NCBI GenBank assembly: GCA_003194525.1
Contig: NBIV01000283.1
Coordinates: forward strand, 30,270 to 94,269
DNA length: 64,000 bases
Source of the DNA: Gracilariopsis chorda
Taxonomy: Eukaryota; Rhodophyta; Florideophyceae; Gracilariales; Gracilariaceae
Direction: 5' to 3'
The notes beneath the pieces were generated by a model, which was not told the DNA's origin, did not search any database, and was given only the letters and a program-made list of their open reading frames with translations. Of this stretch, positions 12,312 to 22,400 are shown one piece after another; the first letter of the stretch is position 1; each line of letters opens with the position of its first letter. The position numbers were made by a program, and so were the translations under genes.

Positions 12312-13625
12312 ATGTTTCAGCCTTCCACAGTTATGGGCCCAGGCACAGCGCCCTCTAAACCGCTTGCACCGACTGATCCGCCGATGTTTAACCCAGAAGG
12401 CGATCTACAAGAATATCGTCGGGATGTGACTCGCTGGGGGGAAACCATTCAAGCTGCCGCTGAAAACGGCTCGGACCGCATGTACAAAACAGTGTACGCT
12501 ACACTTGCACGTCATTTGTACGACCGTGGACTACCCCGAGAACAAAAATCTATCGTGGATGAAGCACAGGCCAAAAAAAGCATCGACTACAAGCAGAACG
12601 ATCAAATTGAAGGAGTTAGGCAGATTGTGCAGCTTATCGCAATTGACCCACCTATTGCAGTTGTTACTAGGCTGATATCTTCCTTCAATCAGGTCACTCA
12701 ATGTAAGCGTCGTCGTAATGAGGACCTTAGTGTTTTTGTCTCACGCTTCCGAGGTTTTGCTTCCGATCATCTGATGTATGTTGGTCTTTCGAAGTCCGCT
12801 CAAGTTAGCGAAGTCTTGGCAATCACCCTTCTGAACAATGCCATGCTTAGCGAGGAAACTCTGACAAACGCCAAGCTTCAGCTTATCTCCTTAGCAGAAG
12901 CACGTCAGAGGTCTGAAGGTGAACCCGAATTATCAATGTCCAAGTCATCTCACGAATCACTTCTGACGTTTATCTGGGAGATCACTGAATCTTATGGAAA
13001 CGACGAAGCCATACCACAGCTTTCCGACAACGCTAATACCGTTCGTCGCAAGGCCACTGATTTGGTTAACGTTGCTCGTCAACTCATACACTGCAACTCC
13101 GAACTGTTCAACTACATAACGGAGATGTTGAACCAGCAGTCAATCACTCGTGACATGTTCTCTACCGGCGAACGCTGCAAGCTCAACATTGATGATGCGG
13201 TAAAGGTAATAAGGAATCTCACCTTCACTCCCAAGAAGTCGGAAAAGGCCTACACCAAGGCCGACCTAGAGAACATGGTCGGACAACGGGTCCAACAAGC
13301 TCTTGCAGCCTTTCAGAAGCGAAACGAGCCCAACCGTAGCTCTCGCTCTGCGAAAATGCCTCGCAACAGTGGCAGTAACAATAGCAGACTGCCTCCTAAT
13401 CGAGTTTTCTCGGGCAAGAGAAACCGACGGGAGCCCGAATTCTGCTACGACTGTGGTGACCCAGGGCTTTGTCGTGGAGATTCCAAGTGCAAGCGCCCTA
13501 GCTTCCTGACCAAGAAGATCAGAAGCGAAGCAGAACCACGAAGCAATCCTAAGGATACTAAGATGGACAGAAGCAACCGGGCTTTTCTCCAGGGCTCCAA
13601 CCCCTCACAACGCAGTCATCTCTAA
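12312..13625 (+). CDS. Copia element 1 Gag
   Basis: 437-codon open frame from ATG at 12312 to TAA at 13623. Gag forms the virus-like particle of LTR retrotransposons and packages the RNA. The first 300 residues are mostly helical in composition with no enzyme motif. The C-terminal part is strongly basic (Arg/Lys/Ser-rich from about residue 330) and contains CYDCGDPGLCRGDSKC, a Cys cluster where a CCHC zinc knuckle is expected; its His is not in the canonical place. It is intact although the downstream pol is interrupted. Pol is open in the -1 frame across the gag end from at least 13562, consistent with a -1 frameshift, but I see no clear slippery heptamer. Confidence 0.7.
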   Translation: MFQPSTVMGPGTAPSKPLAPTDPPMFNPEGDLQEYRRDVTRWGETIQAAAENGSDRMYKTVYATLARHLYDRGLPREQKSIVDEAQAKKSIDYKQNDQIEGVRQIVQLIAIDPPIAVVTRLISSFNQVTQCKRRRNEDLSVFVSRFRGFASDHLMYVGLSKSAQVSEVLAITLLNNAMLSEETLTNAKLQLISLAEARQRSEGEPELSMSKSSHESLLTFIWEITESYGNDEAIPQLSDNANTVRRKATDLVNVARQLIHCNSELFNYITEMLNQQSITRDMFSTGERCKLNIDDAVKVIRNLTFTPKKSEKAYTKADLENMVGQRVQQALAAFQKRNEPNRSSRSAKMPRNSGSNNSRLPPNRVFSGKRNRREPEFCYDCGDPGLCRGDSKCKRPSFLTKKIRSEAEPRSNPKDTKMDRSNRAFLQGSNPSQRSHL

Positions 13626-16600
13626 CTGCTGGGGAAGGAGCCTATTCAGATTTTCTCCCATTCTCCAAAGATCCAAATCCTGTCATCCATCCCGGCTATC
13701 CGAAAAGTGTTGGAGGGCTTGACGCTATAGCTCACCATTGCCTTTCGTTAGGGGTGGAGCTCGTCCTTCAACAATTGGATTGCCAGCCCTTCCACCATGA
13801 CTTTGGAGAGAACTGCGCTGACGCAAGGCGCACATTCGCCAGGTGGATCCTTCGTGGTCAAGACGAGAACGACGTTTCATTCTCTATTCGCTTCTACCTC
13901 GTAGAGGGCACTTGCCCCATTCTTCTCGGACTAGACGTTCTGTCTCATTGCGACATACTTGGGAGCCTAAATAGAATCCAGGTCTCTGTCGATGTCCTCT
14001 CTAATGAGAGCCCTGTCATCCTGCCGACGTATTATAACGGAACAGACCTGTCGAAGCGCAAACATTTGCTGCTAGTACCATCCAGCAACGCTTCGGTCAA
14101 GTCGCTCCTATCCCGTACAAAGACCGCTTCGTCTCCACGAAAGCTCATCGAAAATGAACAACGTTTCGCTAAGCGTTTCTACCTGTACACCCACTTCCCT
14201 CTGAGGGACATGAAGAGAATCTGTAACAGGGCCGGTGTGCTTACCAGGACCCTCGAGTCTCTATTAACCGACTCGTTCTCATCATGTCAACAATGTGCCT
14301 CGACGGGAAGGCCGCTTGCCTCTCCAAAGGTATCCTTTGCTCGACTTTTGACGGCTTTCAACGGGCACGTACAAGTAGACTTCATGTTTATCGCCGAATT
14401 AGGGAACCTTCCCATCCTCCACATGAAGGATGCCGCAACGGGCTTCTCCGCGGTGGCTCTATCGCTCTCGAGGAGGATGAAGGAAGCTTCCAGGAACTTC
14501 GTCGTGCACTGGATATCGGTCAACGGGCCCCCAGCAGAGATCTCCGGGGATCCCGAATTCTTCACAGATGAATTCGCCACCATGTGTGCGTCTCACTCCA
14601 TCAAGTACTCTGCAAGGCCAGCACGCCGTCACAACAAAACGGGAGTAGCCAAATCCTCTCACGAGGCGATTCGATACCTGGCCCAGCGGCTCCTTAAGGA
14701 CCGCAGGTTCGCTTCGTCTAACAGCTTGCCGGTGCATTCCGACCAGGAGATCTTGGCTCGCGCCATTTTCTTGAAGAATACGCTGCTTGGCTCCAAATCT
14801 CTCTCCTGCTTTGAGCTGGCTCGAGGCTACCGTCCAGCTCTCTCGGGCCTTGATCAAAGCCCCGTTAGCAAGGAGCTATTAGAGGCTTATCACGAGAAGA
14901 CCGCTCGCCACGCTCTTCACACCTTCCTGCGTTCGAAGGATGTGAAAAGTCTCGACCGGACGTTGCTATCTCCTGGAACAGCCGTCTACTTCTTCAAGAA
15001 AGGAGCGAAACGATGCCAGTGGTACTCCGGATTCGTGAAGGAGGTGCACTTTCACTATGCAATTGTGTCTACTACGAAGAACCTTAAAGGCTTCAGCCAC
15101 ACTGTTGCATATGAAGACTTCCGCCTCAAGCCACGATCCAACCTCCTCCGTGACATTGAAGAAATAGAACTCGGCTGGCATGAGTTCCCCAAGGAGGAAC
15201 GGGAGCAACCTCCGCCAGAGTCTCTAACTCTACCTGCTCCAAACGACAGTTCAACCAATGAGCTCCTTCAAGTAACGGAGGAGCCGCCGAGCATCTTCCA
15301 ACACGACGAACGTGGCATTAACGATTTTGCCGAGTGGAACGACCATCATTCAAGCGTGGCATATCTGACGCAAAACAAGCTCGTGCGCCCAGTCAACTGC
15401 CCGTCGAAAGACATTGGAGACTACGCTCTAATGAAGAGCCCTTTGCCACAAACTGCTCAGCTAACGTCTGCCAAACAAACAATCCTCTGAGAGTTATATG
15501 AATGCCTAGGGAACGAGCCTCTTACTGAGCACAAGCTGCAATGTGCGCCCAGGTGGTTGCTAGACGAGGCTATCGACAAGGAGAAGCAGTCCTACCGCGA
15601 GCGTTAGGCCTTCCAGCCTGTATCGATACGCTCTCTGCCGCCATCGGCAAACCTCATCTCGTCACACCACTTCTTTGTCATCAAGCATGACGGCGAGAGT
15701 AACACTCTCAAGCTCAAAGGCAGGCTTGTACCTCATGGCAACAAGGATAACCAGAAGCACGACCTTCGATCCGATTCTTCAACTGCGCAGTTCCCAACCA
15801 TCCGTCTCCTACTTTTGCTCGCTTCAATCTTCCACTTCACACTAGCCTCACTCGATGTTAAATCCGCGTACTTGCAAGCAGGCGAGCTCCACAGAGATGT
15901 ATATGTCCGCCCGCCGAGAGGCTGGACTCACTATACAGATGAAGTGTGGAAACTTCTGGCCCCGGCGTACGGACTAATGGACTCCGGCCGCCTGTGGCAG
16001 CTCTGCGTTGAAGAATGGCTCCTTGAGCAAGGTTTCGCGTCCGTTCCGGGTGTTCCCCAAATCTTTCTCCTGTGGAAAGACTCCGAACTTCAGTTGATGC
16101 TCGCCAAGGTTGTCGATGACATGATATTCGCCGGAAAGCCTTCGGCGCTCACCCATTTCCGGGAAACAATAAGCGCTATGTTCGACGTCGGAAGGTTTAC
16201 CTCCGGGTCGGATATAGTCTTCAACCGACTGTTCATTCGCCAACATTCCGACTTCTCCATAAGCGTGTCTATGGAAGAATTTGCGGACTCCATCAAGCCG
16301 ATTGAGTTGACACACGCGCGTAAAAAGGAAAACGACGCCCAATGCACCAAGGAAGAACTACGCCACTTCCAAAGGTTGACAGGGAAGTTGAACTTCCTAG
16401 GGCATGGCATCCTTCCTCAAGCATCCCTTGTTGCTAGGAAGATGAAACAGAACGTGTCACGCCTTCGTGTCTCACACATCCGTCACTTGAACTCTGCTCT
16501 AGTTCACGTGAAGTCTTTAAACCCCAAGCTCACCTTCCGCTCACTCAGCGAACCATATACTCCCGGCCGAGTCCCGGTCACCATAGCCGCACTCAGCGAT

Positions 16601-17113
16601 GCGTCAAGTGGCACTGGCTCTTATGGGCAAACGGGCACACTATGCTGCCTGCTCTTCCATTCGGACGGAAATCTAGTCCAGCACTATGTAGATTGGCATA
16701 CCTCGAAGCAGCAACGAGTTTCCTTCTCCTCTGCAGGAGCAGAGATTCTTGCTGCTGCTCACACAGCGGACAGGGCCATTCACCTAGCACAGGTACTCTC
16801 GTCTGTCATGAGTTCGAATAGTGAAACCACTAGACCCATGCTGCAACTGTTGGTGGACTCGCACGGATTGTTCTCAACGATATCTACCCTCCACGAACAA
16901 AAGGATTATCGCTTGAGACCAACAGTCGCCCGCCTGCGAGACTCGTTCGAATCGAACGAGATCAACAAGCTAAGTTGGATACCAGGTCCACTTCACCTTG
17001 CAGACGCGTTGACGAAAATCAATCCTCATGAGTTCAAGATGCTCAACAAATCTATGAACGATGGTGCACTTCCCGATAGTTTGGTCAAGTTTATCGAGGT
17101 CCCGCAAGTTTAA
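13562..17113 (+). pseudogene. Copia element 1 Pol (protease, integrase, RT, RNase H), interrupted
   Basis: One frame (-1 relative to gag) holds all pol domains but has in-frame stops, including TGA at 15488 and TAG at 15605. The protease is represented by its C-terminal block CPILLGLDVL near 13915-13945; a catalytic DTG/DSG was not seen. Integrase: CQQC zinc ligands near 14285, then catalytic Asp in VQVDFMF, Asp in ISGDPEF and Glu in KSSHEAIR. RT (from about 15830): LASLDVKSAYLQ with the first Asp, LLAPAYGLMDSG, and the active-site box reads KVVDDMIF, so Val replaces the usual Tyr of YVDD. RNase H follows (ALSDASSG near 16595) and the frame ends at 17113. Stop codons make it inactive as annotated. 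Confidence 0.75.
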
Positions 17114-17130
17114 AAGTCCTATATGTTTCG

Positions 17131-18273
17131 TCATTGCAAGTTGTTGTAACCTCCCTCGCCCAACCCTACCTTTCGTCGTTTGCAATGACGACGTTTCGAC
17201 GAACATCGGTTTCCTTCACTGGATCGACGCAGCTCTTCCACTTTGCGGACCTCCATCACACGTTCAAATCCATCGGCACTACCAACACAGCATCTCAGGG
17301 CTTTCACGCTCAAGCTCATTGGAAACTGCTCGACAGAATCCAAAATCATGCGCCGCGTCGCGTCAACGCATACAACATGATCCACGTTTCGCGCGCGCAG
17401 CCTCACAAGAAAGACACCACTTGATTGGGCTACCAACCATTCAACCTTACTCTCACAATGTTTAGCGCCAAAGCGGACACGATTAGAAATCACCCACTTT
17501 GCGTGCGTGTTAGTCCATTGTGCAGCGCTTACAAAAGACAAAATCGGTGGTAGAGCCTCTTTGAGCATCACTTCCGTTGCATACTTCTCGCTAATCACAA
17601 GCGCAATCGCGTTACAAAGTGACGCTTGTAAGCACAACACCTTTGTGTTGCAAATTAGCATTCGATCCTCTTTCAGTAGAAATGGATCTGTGTCTGGAGT
17701 TGCAGCGCGAGCACCAGGACTCGACACACGCACAGGTACAAAAGGGTGCTGCAAGCAATATTCATCCAAAGCTTCAATTGCCCTAGGAACCGCTCGAGGC
17801 ACAATCTGGTTCGCGTCGGTCAATGAGTCATACTGCAGCGAAAACTGTGTACCACCTTTCCAGATCCCGGCCTGACGAAGCGCGTTGCACAAACTTGGCC
17901 CATCCAGCGTGTGCAGCCGTACTTCATGCCAACCCCAATGCGGTTCGTCGTGATTGCGTGTATAATACGCAGGGCCTTGAACGCAACGCACTCCTTGAGC
18001 CGATCGGAGAATAGTGTCGTGCGGAACAAAAACAACAGCGTCCACACTCCATTCTTCCCCACTAACCTCATCGTGACACAAGCCCCAACGCAACGCCGTT
18101 TCGTGATCTAAGGACGCATTTGGGCGTGTCACACACCAGTTAAGTATGGCCCTCCCTGCTGTAGTCAGCAGATTTGCCTGCCTCACAACCCGATGCCGAC
18201 CATCGACATGTTCCAAAAGTAATCGCACACGCCCACGATCGTCACTCCTAGTGACTGACAAGATTTCCGCCAC
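17131..18273 (-). CDS. hypothetical protein with possible papain-like protease domain
   Basis: 380 codons, minus strand, convergent with Copia element 1 (17 bp between stop codons). I do not recognise the family. An N-terminal segment reads WTVAEIL...RVRLLLEHVDG, resembling a small chromo/SH3-like fold. The C-terminal half has a spacing seen in papain-fold peptidases (C39/OTU-like): Cys in LQASLCNAIAL (about residue 220), His in NVDHVVCVD (about 299), and an Asp in RMILDSVEQFP (about 312). The C-terminus is basic (SSKRRHCKRRK), a likely nuclear signal. The first codon of the open frame is GTG; the frame stays open upstream to about 18304 with no ATG, so the true start may lie in an upstream exon. 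It could be a host gene or the accessory gene of an undetected element. The catalytic assignment is inference from spacing only. Confidence 0.5.
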   Translation of the reverse strand: MAEILSVTRSDDRGRVRLLLEHVDGRHRVVRQANLLTTAGRAILNWCVTRPNASLDHETALRWGLCHDEVSGEEWSVDAVVFVPHDTILRSAQGVRCVQGPAYYTRNHDEPHWGWHEVRLHTLDGPSLCNALRQAGIWKGGTQFSLQYDSLTDANQIVPRAVPRAIEALDEYCLQHPFVPVRVSSPGARAATPDTDPFLLKEDRMLICNTKVLCLQASLCNAIALVISEKYATEVMLKEALPPILSFVSAAQWTNTHAKWVISNRVRFGAKHCESKVEWLVAQSSGVFLVRLRARNVDHVVCVDATRRMILDSVEQFPMSLSVKALRCCVGSADGFERVMEVRKVEELRRSSEGNRCSSKRRHCKRRKVGLGEGGYNNLQ

Positions 18274-18631
18274 AGTCCATTCACAACCACCCTGTTCTGC
18301 TCACCAACAGCCCTGCGCCGTGCGCGTGCCGCGCGTGGCTGATTTGTTGCTGTGCGCGGTGCCGCACAGCAAGGCGCGCCACCAATGCACCCATCCACGC
18401 GTTACACGTGTTCGCGCTGTTCGGGTGTGCTGCACTAACGCACCGGCTTTGCGTACAGCGCGGCGAATGGTCGCGAAGTGGCCAATCAGCGGTCGTTATC
18501 CGCGGCATGAGTGTGATCGTGGACTGTTTGCTGTAGCCAATCACAGGCCTGTAAATGCAGATAGCGTGACAGAATGTACTTTGCAGCAGTTGCCCAAAAT
18601 CAGCAATATGATTCGCTACTATCAGTAGCAT

Positions 18632-19177
18632 CACTGCCAGCTAGAAGCCGTGCAAGATAGAGAGGGAAAAGTAGCGAAAGAAATAATTCGCCGAGAAAAG
18701 GTAAGGACAAAGAATGCATATGAAGACTTCGAAGAAAAGGCTCAAAATGCCGAACAAACGGCAGGTGAAGCAATCAATCACGCATTTACCTTGAATGAAT
18801 TCGCTCGACTTTTCTTATTGCTTCGTAACAATGAGCGCGCTCGTTCTGGATTATCTACCGCAATTGACGCAGAGCTGTCACAAATGCAGCTACACGCTCA
18901 TGTAATAAGGGAATCATTTTGGACCGTCGTTGAACAGCGCATGAGTGATGAACATGTAGATACTACGGAAGACTTTCGTGTTTGAATTGATGAAGTTGAT
19001 TCGAACAGGCGTCCAATTCTTTTTCGAACCGCTGCTGTTCTAAAAAACCATTTTAACAATGTTAAAAACTTGTTTATAATACTTCGCTAGCGATGGTGTG
19101 CATCTGGTCAAAATGGTGGTTCGCGGGATCCAGATCATCTGCAACACACAAGAAGTTGAGATCTGACTGCTTATTCT
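18632..19177 (+). pseudogene. unrecognised gene fragment cut by Copia element 2
   Basis: A plus-strand frame from about 18632 encodes a charged helical segment (KAQNAEQTAGEAINH, then NNERARSGLSTAIDAELSQ). It continues past a TGA at 18983 in the same frame (IDEVDSNRRPILFRTAAV, NHFNNVKNLF) to a TAG near 19088. No ATG opens it. The composition looks like real coding sequence, and the 3' LTR of Copia element 2 begins at 19178, just beyond it. I cannot name the family; a Myb/SANT-type or transposon-encoded DNA-binding protein is possible but unproven. Confidence 0.4.
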
Positions 19178-19448
19178 TGTTGAGTGGTTGGGTGAATCTC
19201 ATCAGCTCTTTCAGCTGCGGAGACTCCTTTACTCTTTATATAGATTGTAACTGCGTAAAAACCTGCGAAAATCACAGTACGTATGTCTATTGTAGTCTAA
19301 CGAGCAGGGGACCACAAACCCAAGATAGTATATCAATACGTAGGTTCTGACACCTCACAAGAGGTATCGGGCAAAGGGACTCACGTAACTACCTTACGTG
19401 AGTCCTAGACCTGTAGGTAATGGCATCACGATTGCATGTTCCTCATCA
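19178..19448 (-). repeat. 3' LTR of Copia element 2
   Basis: 271 bp copy matching 23563-23833 with a handful of substitutions, including positions in the AATCTC/ACTCTC, GGTTCTG/GGGTCCG and GCATG/GCGTG stretches. The last codons and stop of the gag-pol frame (stop at 19426) lie inside this LTR, so the coding sequence overlaps it by about 20 bp. Confidence 0.9.
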
Positions 19449-22400
19449 CCCTTCCCATGCCATTGTTACTCCTGATCAGTCCAAACTTTGTCGACAACCG
19501 ACGAAAGCGGTCTACACTCAGCGCTTTGGTGAATATATCTGCAAGCATTGCGTCAGTGGTGCAATACTTCAAAATGGCCTCTCCTGATTCAATTGCCTGA
19601 ACCACGAAATGATATTTGAGCTCAATGTGTTTTGCTCTTCGCGTTGCATGACTCCAATCCAGTACCCCTGTGTTGTCTTCATAAACAGTAGATGGAACTG
19701 CCAGGTCAAGCATACAAATTTCACGCAGCAAGTTACGCGCCCATTTCACTTCCTTCAGACATTCACATAGAGAAACGTACTCCGCTTCTGTCGTAGAGGT
19801 GGCAATACAGCTCTGCTTCAGTGTGCGCCAGCCTACTGCATTGCCTAGGACAAAAAGACAAAAGCCACTTGTAGAATTCCTGTCCAAGTCATCCCCAGCC
19901 CAGTCGGCATCTGTATAAGCCATCAAAACATTCTCCATTCCATGCGCTGGCCTTCTGTACCTAAGACATAAACTTAGAGTTCCGTTTAAGTACCTCAGAA
20001 TCCTCTTGACTGCCTTCCAATGATATAATGTCGGCGTGGCCTGAGCGCGCGATAAGATGTTCACGGCAGCACATATATCAGGTCTCGTGCGTGTCGAGAG
20101 GTAGAGCAAAGAGCCGATAGCATCCGGATACAATGTTTTCGATGTCATCGGTTCTGCGTTCAGTGCATCAGATGGCTTGTAGCTTGTTGTCATCGGTGTG
20201 GGGACAGGGCTCGACTGTGACATATTAAACCTGTCCAGTATCCTTGCAACCATTGGCTGCTTTTGCAGAATGAGTCCTCCTACTTCCCTCTGTATGTAGA
20301 CACCAAGAAAACTGTTCGAGCAAAACAATTCCTTCATTTCGAACTCTTTACCCAGTATCTTCTTAACATTCTTGATCAGGTTCGCACTATTGCCGATTAG
20401 CAGAAGGTCGTCCACGTAGAGGAGAAGCCACAAGGTGCTGCCATCCTTCTTAATGTAGAAAAAACAAGGGTCAGAAAGGCATTGCTGAAATCCCAATGCC
20501 AGTAATCTCTGCGTGAACAATTGACTCCAGATCGAGTTGGACTGTTTGAGACCGTATATAGATCGGTTTAGCTTGAGGACTTCGTGCTCTGCCAGGCCTA
20601 TATCTAATCCAGATGGTGGAGCCATATAGACTGGGTTTGTATCATCGATACGTCCATTCAGGAAAGCACACTTGACGTCCAGTTGGTGTATCTCAAAGTT
20701 GTATACACATGCTAGCGCAAGGGCGATTCGGACTGTGGAAAAGTCAACGACAGGTGAGTATATGTTTTCCACATGGCCCTGTTGGCATCCCTTGGCAACC
20801 AGCCGTGCTTTGTACCTTGATACTGTACCATCATCGTTCAACTTTGTCGCAAAGACGAGTTTAGATGCCAGGACTTGAGAATTCGGTGGCCTCTGTACCA
20901 CATCCCATGTGTTCATAGACATGAGGGATGCTAGTTCTTCCTTGATTGCCCCTTCCCAATGTTCCCAGTCCCAGGATTTCCTGGCTTCATCGAGGTCTGC
21001 AGGTAATCTTGTTGGTTTCTGAACTAGGCTGACATGGCTGCTGTGTTGCATATCTGAAAAGCGTTCTGGAGGCTTTCTTCTTCGCTCGGGATAGCGTCTA
21101 ATGGGATAGTGGGTAAGGAATTCCTGCATGCTGGAGCTAATTGAGCCAGCTTCTGCATCTTCCACATTATCGGAGTCGATGCCTTCATCTGAATTTGCTT
21201 CTGCGAGTAGTTCATCAGAGCCCGTTGGGTTTCCAACTGAACCCACATGATCAACGGCGGTCTCATTAGCGCCATTATGCTCACTATCTTGCGCATCAGT
21301 GAGCACCTGGTCTTCATCTAGGCCAAGGTCTGGTGCCGGGTTGCCTCCGACCTCATCCAGGGTATTCTCTCTTCCACTTTCTCTTCCCGAGGAAAATAAA
21401 AGCCTCCCAGGGAAGACGTCTTCATTGATGGTCACATGTCTGGCAAACGTCACTTCTCTCCGTTCAATGTCATACACTCGGTAGTTTAGATGTGGCAGGG
21501 ACCTGAGTAGAATCCCACGTCGTGCCTTCTTTTCCAGCTTCTTTCTCTTTGCAACATGTATCCAGACTTCACAGCCGAATGTCCTCAAGGACTCAAGGTT
21601 TGGGACGGTTCCTGTGAGGACTTGATGTGGTGTCATGTCATTATTGGCGTCACAGCTGATGGTGTTCATTATCCTTGTAGCAGTGACAACAGCTTCTGCC
21701 CAGAACCTATGCGGAAGTCCAGCGTGGCGCAACATGGACCGTGCCATTTCCATCACTGAACGATTGAACCGCTCAGCTACTCCGTTCTGTTGGGGAGTAT
21801 ACGGGGCACTTGCTTCCCAATCTATGCCTTCAGTAGACAAGTACTTCCGGAGCGCAATGTATTCTTTTGCATTGTCGGAGTAAACCAGTTTGATTTTCTT
21901 CTCAGCCTGTCTTTCAAACTTTGCTTGGAAGCATCTGAACTGCTGTGTGAGTTCCGATCGTCTACTTAGAAGTCTAATGTCCTTGTATCTTGATCTTTTG
22001 TCGATAAAAGAGACAAAGTACTTCTTTCCTCCAATACTCAGAGTACTGAAAGGACCAAAAATGTCTGAGAATATGATATCTCCGACATTACAAGAGTCAT
22101 TGGCGCTTCGGCTTGGCAGAGTACAGCGGACCATTTTGCCTTCTAGACATGGCGTGCAGCGTAATCCAGACTCTGGACCCTTTGTTAGGTCTAGCCCAAT
22201 TACCGCAGTACTGTTGGACATTTGCCTTATCCGACTTCTGCCAATGTGGCCAAGTCTCTCGTGCCATAACTGGATACCCTTCGCATTCTGGGCTACGTAC
22301 GCTCGTTCGCTGCTCAGGTGAGCATGGATTACATACATCCCTTCACAGGCTTCAGCTGTTACCCTCTTATTCCCCATATCTATCGTGCATCCCGATGTAT

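Larger units (their letters stand above)
12312..17113 (+). mobile_element. Ty1/Copia retrotransposon 1, red-algal-type lineage
   Basis: Gag and pol in the order Gag, protease, integrase, reverse transcriptase, RNase H (Copia order, integrase before RT). Pol lies in the -1 frame relative to gag. The RT has LLAPAYGLMDSGRLW where classical Copia elements have YGLKQ, like element 3 at 46-52 kb and unlike element 2 at 19-24 kb. No LTR pair could be found: pol ends at 17113 and the neighbouring minus-strand gene ends at 17131, leaving no room for a 3' LTR unless it overlaps that gene. Pol has in-frame stops. The copy therefore looks 3'-truncated and inactive. Confidence 0.75.
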
